In this document: positions 32,983 through 39,509 of the stretch, piece after piece
Layout: each line of letters opens with the position of its first letter
How positions within the stretch are numbered: position 1 is the first letter of the stretch
Virus record (IMG/VR): IMGVR_UViG_3300032334_000315
Location: 62,001 to 126,000 of that record
Direction: 5' to 3' (one strand)
Source: a virus
DNA length: 64,000 bases
Notes under the pieces: generated by a model
Told to the model about the DNA's origin: nothing
Databases searched by the model: none
Seen by the model: only the letters and a program-made list of their open reading frames with translations
Made by a program: the position numbers and the translations under genes

Positions 32983-34185
32983 TTAAAATTCTGGCTTAAA
33001 TTGTCCGAGATAATAAAGTCTAGAAAATAGAGTCTTATTCAAGTTTGATTTGTTTGCTATTTTATCATATTTTTTCCATTTGTGCGATTGATAATCAGCA
33101 TAAAAATCATGCGCCGTATGAGATATACCAATAGTTTCTACCAACTTTATATCGGGACTTATTTTTGTTGGTTTAGAGCCAACAAAAATATTTGGATCCC
33201 AATCCGGATAAATGATTGTATTATACCATCTATCTAAAATAAAACCTGGTGGACATTTTATTTTTGGATCAGACAATGCGTTTTTTACCACATTTCGTAT
33301 GTACATCCACTCATTATATAATTTTTTACTTTTTGCCAATTTATCAATAATTACTTGACACTGTTTTACCGGTATCATTGGAAAATCTGGTGACCAGTAA
33401 AAATCTTCGACTGTATATGGAGCACCTTCTTTTTGAAGAGATACTCCGATATTTGCGAGAGTGATATCGGAAAACAAAAAGAAAATTTTACCATCGTCGG
33501 TAATGTCAATAATGGGTTTTTCGAGGCCTCTGATAACAGCTACATTTTCTTTTGTTATAGACTGTCTTTCGTGTTTAATTAAAAGTGGTGACCAATTTTT
33601 TCCTACACCTCCTGTAACCCATCTAAGTGACCTAGGTTCATCGTTATGACCAAGATACTCATATTTTTTTCCACCTATTTGCGTGATTAAATTTTCCGAC
33701 GAATCAATCAATGTAATTTTAGTGTTTGGACTATATTTTTTAATTTTATTTAACTGTGGTATAACGGCCATCTCAAATTCCATAAACTCGGTGAGATCCT
33801 CGTCATTAAGCAATATGCTACGATCCAATCTATTAATCGCTCTCTGGTGATGAACAATAACGATCTCATCTAAAAAAATATTATTTTTAAGAAAAGTTTC
33901 CAAAACTTGTGTTGAATCGCTACCTCCGGAATATCTTAAAATTAGATATCGGTATTTATCACGCAACTGTTGGGCGCGATCTCTATACAGGACCGATATG
34001 TCAAGGTGTATGGTTTTTTCCCAGTTGATGTTTGAAAAAATATGGTCGTTGTAATAGAATTGAATCTTACCGCCATAATCTTTCTTTAATAGCATAAGAT
34101 CCAATGCATCTTCTCGCATTACAAAAGTTTGGTTATCATAAACATAATAACCCAGGTGTGGGTACTTTATATCAAAAGTTAACAT
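32983..34185 (-). CDS. PP-loop ATP-pyrophosphatase-like protein A, 400 aa
   Basis: The ATP-binding PP-loop is SGGSDS at residues 86-91 after the strand YLILRY, as in adenylating enzymes (asparagine synthetase, QueC, TilS, PAPS reductase families). Upstream are a small N-terminal domain (YYVYDNQTFVMREDALDLML, then FYYNDHIFSNINW) and the linker LYRDRAQQLRDKY, shared with the proteins at 34667 and 39068. The C-terminal half contains PDFPMIPVKQCQVIIDKLAK. No cysteine pair typical of QueC or TtcA is evident. It follows a 144-aa gene and precedes a binding-protein gene. Substrate adenylation or thiolation/amidation is a family-based inference. Confidence 0.8.
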   Translation of the reverse strand: MLTFDIKYPHLGYYVYDNQTFVMREDALDLMLLKKDYGGKIQFYYNDHIFSNINWEKTIHLDISVLYRDRAQQLRDKYRYLILRYSGGSDSTQVLETFLKNNIFLDEIVIVHHQRAINRLDRSILLNDEDLTEFMEFEMAVIPQLNKIKKYSPNTKITLIDSSENLITQIGGKKYEYLGHNDEPRSLRWVTGGVGKNWSPLLIKHERQSITKENVAVIRGLEKPIIDITDDGKIFFLFSDITLANIGVSLQKEGAPYTVEDFYWSPDFPMIPVKQCQVIIDKLAKSKKLYNEWMYIRNVVKNALSDPKIKCPPGFILDRWYNTIIYPDWDPNIFVGSKPTKISPDIKLVETIGISHTAHDFYADYQSHKWKKYDKIANKSNLNKTLFSRLYYLGQFKPEF

Positions 34186-34620
34186 TTATTTGTTTTCATA
34201 AAATGGATACAGCTCGCCTGTCTTTCTATTGCGGTATGAATAGTAAAATTGAAAATTTACGTCTCTTAAATTTGACTTTGGATTCAAATCTAGCATTTTC
34301 TGTTTGATATCAACAATCGCTGTATTGTAAGCTCTTGCTAGAGCGATATTTGAAAAGTAATATTCAATAATCAATGTGGTGTCATCTTCTGTATATCTGC
34401 GCGTCCAACCTTCAAATCCTTCAAATAGTTCTGGAGCCATTTGATCTCTAAGATTCTTCGTTGCTCTAAAATGAGCGGTATTTTTTATAGTGACGTTATC
34501 TCTAACATCAAACAAAACATCGACAGCCTTTGGTGAATTGATAGGAACATAGATGTCCGCCCAATTACCGCCCTCAGATTTGACAGTGATTATACTGAAT
34601 ATGATTGGTGCGTCGGTCAT
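34186..34620 (-). CDS. Uncharacterised 144-residue protein at the head of the PP-loop/binding-protein cassette
   Basis: I do not recognise a family. The product is a mixed alpha/beta protein with strands such as PIIFSIITVKS and DTTLIIEYYFSNIALARAY, and ends in FYYSYRNRKTGELYPFYENK. The ATG at 34620 has GAGGAG 6 nt upstream, so the 12 residues before it in the longer frame are not used. Its stop codon is immediately followed by the ATG of PP-loop protein A. The divergent cassette on the other strand has no counterpart. Confidence 0.75.
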   Translation of the reverse strand: MTDAPIIFSIITVKSEGGNWADIYVPINSPKAVDVLFDVRDNVTIKNTAHFRATKNLRDQMAPELFEGFEGWTRRYTEDDTTLIIEYYFSNIALARAYNTAIVDIKQKMLDLNPKSNLRDVNFQFYYSYRNRKTGELYPFYENK

Positions 34621-34645
34621 AAAATTCTCCTCGTTTGATTCTGGT

Positions 34646-34661
34646 CTATTTAGCATATATA
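34646..34661. promoter_or_regulatory. Abutting divergent late-type boxes between the two cassettes
   Basis: On the minus strand CTAAATAG (34646-34653) could serve the 144-aa gene, with a leader carrying GAGGAG. On the plus strand CATATATA (34654-34661) ends exactly 5 nt before the ATG of PP-loop protein B, which has no Shine-Dalgarno. Both are degenerate relative to TATAAATA, so the assignment is tentative. Confidence 0.4.
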
Positions 34662-34666
34662 AACAT

Positions 34667-35857
34667 ATGAAATTGCATAATGGATATTACACCTATAACG
34701 GAAAAATGTTTTTTGCTCGTGAGGACGCATTTGATGCGATGCTATTGAATAATGATCTCAGCGGTCAAATTTTATTCAATTACAATGATCCTATCTTCGC
34801 GAACATCAATTGGACTAAAGATCCAAAGATAAACATTTCTAGTCTATATCGTATGCGCGCTCAACAAATCCGAGATAAGTATAAGTATGTCATACTTTCG
34901 TTTTCTGGTGGTAGCGATTCAACTCAAGTTCTTCAAACTTTTTTGAATAATGACATATTCATAGACGAAATCCAAGTATCAACTTTGGACAAAATGACGC
35001 ACCGATTTAATAAACAAGAATTGGCTAAAGATCGAGATTTGGGATATATCATGGAATACGAGTATGCTGTAAAACCTATGTTAAAGATCGTCAAAGAAAA
35101 ATCACCAGATACCAAAATTACGATTCATGATGCTTCTGATTATCTACACGATCAGTTGTCTGAGAAGAAATTTTTTCCATTAGGAAATGATGCACGAACG
35201 AGAGTCGGTTCTCCTAGAATGTCACCTGGTGTAGGTCCATCATTCATATGGTGGTATATGTACAATACAATTAATTCAGATAAGTCAACAGACAGAGATG
35301 GTGTATGTATTGTTAGAGGCTTTGAAAAACCGTCAATTATGATTGACGATGACAACAAGATGTATTTTCATTTCTATGACCATACTATGATTTCAACGGC
35401 CGCAATCAATAAAGGTGAAGTTGTTGAAAATTATACCACTGAAGATTTTTTTTGGTCTCCAGATATGCCTTTTATTCCGGTCAAACAGTGTCATATGATT
35501 CTGAATAAGTTCAGAAGTGACAAAAAATTTCTAAACAAATATAAAGATGGATTGAAAGCTATCGACGAATTTGCTAAATTAAATTACAAACCTGTGTATT
35601 CGCCAGCAATTCATATCGAACGAATGTTGTGTGAGATTATATATCCAAATTGGAATCCTAATACGTTTGTGGCACCTAAGCCAACAAACATAAGTCCAGA
35701 GTTCAAGATATATGAGCTGGCTGTTGGAAAACACTTCGGTAATGATTTCAAAAAAGAAATCCAAAACTATAAAGAATCCAAATATGACGCAATATTAGAC
35801 AAAAGACAATTTTATAGAATGATTCCATCGAAAAAATATTATGTAGGAGACATATAG
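34667..35857 (+). CDS. PP-loop ATP-pyrophosphatase-like protein B, 396 aa
   Basis: A paralogue of protein A over its whole length: N-terminal GYYTYNGKMFFAREDAFDAM, FNYNDPIFANINW, then LYRMRAQQIRDKYKYVILSF, the PP-loop SGGSDS at residues 80-85, and PDMPFIPVKQCHMILNKF in the C-terminal half. I start it at the ATG at 34667, because the longer frame to 34553 would run through the divergent gene. It is followed after 1 nt by a TctC/Bug gene, mirroring the A cassette. Conserved residues suggest an active nucleotidyl-transfer site; the substrate is unknown. Confidence 0.82.
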   Translation: MKLHNGYYTYNGKMFFAREDAFDAMLLNNDLSGQILFNYNDPIFANINWTKDPKINISSLYRMRAQQIRDKYKYVILSFSGGSDSTQVLQTFLNNDIFIDEIQVSTLDKMTHRFNKQELAKDRDLGYIMEYEYAVKPMLKIVKEKSPDTKITIHDASDYLHDQLSEKKFFPLGNDARTRVGSPRMSPGVGPSFIWWYMYNTINSDKSTDRDGVCIVRGFEKPSIMIDDDNKMYFHFYDHTMISTAAINKGEVVENYTTEDFFWSPDMPFIPVKQCHMILNKFRSDKKFLNKYKDGLKAIDEFAKLNYKPVYSPAIHIERMLCEIIYPNWNPNTFVAPKPTNISPEFKIYELAVGKHFGNDFKKEIQNYKESKYDAILDKRQFYRMIPSKKYYVGDI

Positions 35858-35858
35858 A

Positions 35859-36791
35859 ATGTGGATGCGAATTTTATCTTTCTTGCTCGGCACGTCATTT
35901 ATGATAACCAGTGCGTTTGCTTTGGAAGAGCGAGTCAATATTTACACCAGATTTGCAGCTGGTGACAACACTATCATTATGGTTAACATGATGATTAAGC
36001 AGTTGAATAAGAAATATGAAGGTGTTTACGATTTTAGGGTCAACATTATTCCTGGATCAGGTGGAGAATCTGCCGACCAGAGAGCTATATTGGATGCCAA
36101 TGCAGGAATAAACACACTTGTCGTAGGCAGCATTTCAAATTTTGCTATCAATCCAATTGTCTACGATTCAAAAATCAATCGCGATATCGAATTTATTCCA
36201 GTTGAGTTGGCCCATAGATTACCAAACGCAATCATGGTAAATCCAGACTTAAATATCAATACGGTCGACGATCTGGTAAAGCATATTAGAAACAAGAATA
36301 AAGCTTACAGCGGAAACACTCTGCAAGCAACTTCTCCGATTCTGTTAGACTCAATATTCAGAACTCATTATGGATTGAATAATGTTGAGAGTGTAAAATA
36401 TAAAGCACCACCTGAAGTTGCGAAGAGCGTTCTTATTAATGAAGTCGATTATTCAATTTTAAATCCCATCGACACCACAGGGTTAAAGCTTTTAGCAATT
36501 TCGTTTCCTCAAAGAGATGCTTATTTTCCAAATATTCCTACGGGAATTGAATCTGGCATGCCAGATTTTAATTATGCTTCAAGCATGATGTTCTATGTGC
36601 CAAAAGCAAGTCTGAAATTTGTCGCTACTATCAGACAGGAACTCCATCAAGCATGCCTTGATAGCTATGGTATTGATATGGTAAAAACTCTTAAAATTAC
36701 ACCAATATGCAATAACGATGAGACATTTCTTTGGAAAGAAATTACTAGAGAAAGATTGCTAGCCCTAAAACATAAAGACTCACTCAAATAA
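35859..36791 (+). CDS. TctC/Bug-family substrate-binding protein, third copy
   Basis: 310 residues with a signal peptide (MWMRILSFLLGTSFMITSAFA). The signature NIIPGSGGESADQRAILDA and motifs KYKAPPEVAKSVLINEVDYS, GMPDFNYASSMMFYVPK make it the closest relative of the copy at 32059. TAGGAG lies 9 nt upstream of the ATG, inside the end of PP-loop gene B, so the pair is cotranscribed. Its 3' end overlaps the convergent PP-loop gene D by 12 nt. The role is probably binding of a carboxylate in the periplasm, by family; the partner permease would have to come from the host. Confidence 0.82.
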   Translation: MWMRILSFLLGTSFMITSAFALEERVNIYTRFAAGDNTIIMVNMMIKQLNKKYEGVYDFRVNIIPGSGGESADQRAILDANAGINTLVVGSISNFAINPIVYDSKINRDIEFIPVELAHRLPNAIMVNPDLNINTVDDLVKHIRNKNKAYSGNTLQATSPILLDSIFRTHYGLNNVESVKYKAPPEVAKSVLINEVDYSILNPIDTTGLKLLAISFPQRDAYFPNIPTGIESGMPDFNYASSMMFYVPKASLKFVATIRQELHQACLDSYGIDMVKTLKITPICNNDETFLWKEITRERLLALKHKDSLK

Positions 36792-37580
36792 TGCTAAAAA
36801 CTGTTCTTTGGTACCAAAAGTGTGATTAGGATCAGGCGTATGTACTCTATGCTGCCTGATACGGACAAATACTAGATCATATCCTGATCCATAATCATAC
36901 GAGAATTTTGGTCTCCATGGAATGTTATAGATCCTTGATTTGAAATCTTGAACCGTTTCATTACCCATTTCTTTTACCATAGCACAACACAGTTCTGGCG
37001 TGTATGTGAAAAAGTAATGGGTATTATCATTGTGAATTAAAACGTCATTGTAGAAATCCCACTCATTAGCACCAACATACATTTGTCCATCATTGTCGTC
37101 AATGATGTGTTCGCTCATAATCATAATCCCGCCATGATCTTCTGCGTATCTACCGACTATAAGGCCTGGTACAGAATTGTGACCATATCCACTTAATTTT
37201 TTAAATATGTCATCAACAAAGATCGTCAATAGTTCAGACGGTGTTTTGTCGATAACTATAGGATCTATTCCGTACTCCTTGCAAGTACGAAAAGCATAAG
37301 CCGATTCATATTTGTTTATTGGCGTATTGACAATAACGGGAATTACGTTATGATCGCGTTCGACCATACGTCTAAACACGAACTCTGAATCCATACCGCC
37401 ACTAAAACCAATAAACAACTTTTCTGATTTATCAGCAATTAAATCGGCAGTGTAATCTGTAGCTGCATCAAAAGACATTATATTGTATGGCTTTGTATTC
37501 AGATGCACAGAAAAATTTGTCGAATTGTTTATTAATCTTTTGGATAGATTACTTCGAAGCCAATTGTTTTCCGTTGCCAT
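36780..37580 (-). CDS. PP-loop ATP-pyrophosphatase-like protein D, 266 aa
   Basis: This is the shortest and most divergent of the four PP-loop proteins. The PP-loop SGGMDS is at residues 60-65 after KLFIGF, followed by EFVFRRMVERDHNVIPVIVN, which looks like the classic N-type ATP pyrophosphatase layout. It lacks the REDA/NINW N-terminal domain of A and B. It overlaps the end of the hydroxylase gene by 32 nt, with GGAAAGG just before the ATG. It contains C-terminal His residues (RQHRVHTPDPNH). It belongs to a minus-strand operon with protein C and the membrane hydroxylase. Confidence 0.8.
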   Translation of the reverse strand: MATENNWLRSNLSKRLINNSTNFSVHLNTKPYNIMSFDAATDYTADLIADKSEKLFIGFSGGMDSEFVFRRMVERDHNVIPVIVNTPINKYESAYAFRTCKEYGIDPIVIDKTPSELLTIFVDDIFKKLSGYGHNSVPGLIVGRYAEDHGGIMIMSEHIIDDNDGQMYVGANEWDFYNDVLIHNDNTHYFFTYTPELCCAMVKEMGNETVQDFKSRIYNIPWRPKFSYDYGSGYDLVFVRIRQHRVHTPDPNHTFGTKEQFLALFE

Positions 37581-38016
37581 CTAAGCCTTTCCATGTACCA
37601 AATATCAAGTCCCAAATGGGAATGAACACGCCATAATTTTTGGTGGCATAATCATGGTGAATGAGATGCCACTTGCCACTGGTTAGGAATGGATAGAGAT
37701 TGATGCGCTTGTTATGTTCGACCGCCTCTTGGATAAAGCCAGCCCAAATGTAGTACGCAACTAAAAGCCACCAATGACCAGTGATTGCAGATATTATAAT
37801 CGTTGGAATCACTTCTGTCAACCACTGATCTATGGTGCTATTCCAGGTATCGAAAAAAAGAAATGCGTTTTTCCAGTTTAGACCTTGGATTGTTTGGTCT
37901 GTTACCTGCGCGTGATGATCCATGTGAAATTTACGGACAATCGGAATCACATGGGCCGCACGATGCGCCCAATAGACGACAAAAGTCCATAAAAGAAACA
38001 CAAGGAAGTAGCTCAT
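37549..38016 (-). CDS. Fatty acid hydroxylase / sterol desaturase superfamily membrane protein, 155 aa
   Basis: A compact di-iron membrane enzyme candidate. All histidine clusters are visible: HRAAH (18-22), HMDHH (31-35), a further EHN (100-102) and HLIHH (117-121). Hydrophobic segments lie at about 1-16 and 68-95. The superfamily hydroxylates or desaturates fatty acids, sterols or carotenoids (the CrtZ-like members are of similar small size). I start at ATG 38016, overlapping the stop of PP-loop gene C by 4 nt (ATGA); a longer TTG-initiated frame to 38046 has no ribosome binding site. Substrate unknown. Confidence 0.85.
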   Translation of the reverse strand: MSYFLVFLLWTFVVYWAHRAAHVIPIVRKFHMDHHAQVTDQTIQGLNWKNAFLFFDTWNSTIDQWLTEVIPTIIISAITGHWWLLVAYYIWAGFIQEAVEHNKRINLYPFLTSGKWHLIHHDYATKNYGVFIPIWDLIFGTWKGLDGNGKQLASK

Positions 38017-39068
38017 TTTAGATAGTATGGTTGCGAAAAGAAGCAATGCTTTCTATTTATCGCTGTATGCTTTGATATAGTTCTCATGCCTTCCAGCGTC
38101 ATTCTATACATAGCACTATCGGTTTTTGATAGCATGAACATATCTCTGGCGCTGAGCGAGCTATACATGGATTTGGTCGATTCAAATTGAAGTGGTGTTC
38201 TGAGGTTATATATGATGCTATTCATCCGTTTCATGCGGTCCATATATGCGACTTCTCTTTGCCAACCATGAGGTAATGTTTTACCCTGCATTATCATATC
38301 AACAAAAAGCGTTTCAAACCTCATGACAACGTGGGCCTGCTTTACCATGATCTTTATTACGATGTCATCTGTACCGTTGTAGAAATTGATGCGCTTGAAG
38401 TTTTCATCTTCATAGTTTGCACCATAGTCATTGACGGATAGATCATTAAATCGGACGCAGTTATCGAGGGCTTCATATCCTGGCTTGTCGGAACCCATAA
38501 TATAGCATGTCTTTTTGTTATTGTCTTTGCCAATAAACTTCTTCAGGTCATACCAGAATAGATTATGAACGCTTTTAAATGCACCGATATGATCGGTCCA
38601 TTCATTACCATATTTTTTAATGAGTGTGAAATTGTTTGGATCGGTAAAGTGTTCGGTATAGTCAGATACCGTAATCTTTGTGTTCGGTAGATGCATACCG
38701 TTTAGAGTCGGAAACGCATTGAGATATATGTCGCCGTTATGATTTTCGTCGGTGCCTTTTTGTTTATCTTGAGAGAATGCGCCGACTAAAAGTATCTCGT
38801 CTATCAAAATATTATTGTAGTAGAATGTTTCCAATATGTTGGTAGAGTCGTAGCCTCCAGAATAGCATAGGATCACGTGGTCATATTGATCGCGAATCTG
38901 CTGTGCGCGTTCGCGATACAATACATCTAGAGTTTCAGTTGGCTCTGTTTTCCAATCGACTTTTTTAAAAACGTCATCGTAAAAATAAAAAGAACAATGT
39001 CTGTTTGAAGCAACAGCCGCAGCGTGTGTTGGATAGACATTTCTATCCTCATCATAATAAAACATCAT
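38013..39068 (-). CDS. PP-loop ATP-pyrophosphatase-like protein C, 351 aa
   Basis: Related to A and B: a shorter N-terminal domain (MMFYYDEDRN, FYFYDDVFKKVDW), the linker LYRERAQQIRDQYDHVILCY and PP-loop SGGYDS at residues 70-75, followed by TNILETFYYNNILIDEI, which matches A's TQVLETFLKNNIFLDEI. The C-terminal half retains VKQAHVVMRFETLF but otherwise diverges. It is the first gene of the C-hydroxylase-D operon, starting 9 nt after the 143-aa gene. Like its paralogues it is probably an adenylating enzyme on an unknown substrate. Confidence 0.82.
   Translation of the reverse strand: MMFYYDEDRNVYPTHAAAVASNRHCSFYFYDDVFKKVDWKTEPTETLDVLYRERAQQIRDQYDHVILCYSGGYDSTNILETFYYNNILIDEILLVGAFSQDKQKGTDENHNGDIYLNAFPTLNGMHLPNTKITVSDYTEHFTDPNNFTLIKKYGNEWTDHIGAFKSVHNLFWYDLKKFIGKDNNKKTCYIMGSDKPGYEALDNCVRFNDLSVNDYGANYEDENFKRINFYNGTDDIVIKIMVKQAHVVMRFETLFVDMIMQGKTLPHGWQREVAYMDRMKRMNSIIYNLRTPLQFESTKSMYSSLSARDMFMLSKTDSAMYRMTLEGMRTISKHTAINRKHCFFSQPYYLK
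38054..38061 (-). promoter_or_regulatory. Late-promoter-like box GATAAATA inside the 3' end of PP-loop gene C
   Basis: One mismatch to the late consensus on the minus strand, about 37 nt upstream of the hydroxylase ATG. It could add a separate late start for the hydroxylase and PP-loop D genes, but it is within coding sequence and unproven. Confidence 0.3.
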
Positions 39069-39077
39069 TGAATGTGT

Positions 39078-39509
39078 TTACCCTGCTGTTTTGTTGGTAA
39101 AATTATCCTTTGATAGCGAATCAATCAAACTCTTAATATCATCATCTGTTAGAACATCGGCCTTCTTAGCAAGAAGTTCATCAGTATTTTTAATAACGGT
39201 TTTACCAAGCATTGCTTTTACATTTGTTAAAGATGTATCTATATCTGGATTATTTACAGCTTCCATTTTACGAAGCCATGCCATTGGTGCGTTCATAAGG
39301 ATAAAATCTTCAAGCACTTGCCCTTCTAGTGGTGGAATTGGCATGTCTAAAGATACATCCGTGCGGCAGCGCATAGGAGTACTGTCTGGGCGACGATTAA
39401 CATCGTTTGCCACTTTTAGCATTTCTTCGGTTATTTTATCAGTTGTATATCTGACAACAAACAAATGGTCATCAGGCCATACTTCAATGATTCTGTAATG
39501 AATGTTCAT
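39078..39509 (-). CDS. Uncharacterised protein after the glycine-rich fibre, possible fibre assembly protein, 143 aa
   Basis: I do not recognise a family. The N-terminus NIHYRIIEVWPDDHLFVVRY is a beta hairpin pattern; the middle includes DMPIPPLEGQVLEDFILMNAP, and the C-terminal 60 residues are helical and polar. It overlaps the fibre stop by 4 nt (ATGA), the usual arrangement of a tail-fibre assembly chaperone directly after its fibre. That role is inference from position. It is the last structural-module gene before the accessory island. Confidence 0.72.
   Translation of the reverse strand: MNIHYRIIEVWPDDHLFVVRYTTDKITEEMLKVANDVNRRPDSTPMRCRTDVSLDMPIPPLEGQVLEDFILMNAPMAWLRKMEAVNNPDIDTSLTNVKAMLGKTVIKNTDELLAKKADVLTDDDIKSLIDSLSKDNFTNKTAG

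Noticed and set aside
38017-38046. TTG-initiated extension of the fatty-acid-hydroxylase-like protein
   Set aside because: No Shine-Dalgarno, and the ATG at 38016 forms a typical ATGA overlap with the upstream stop.
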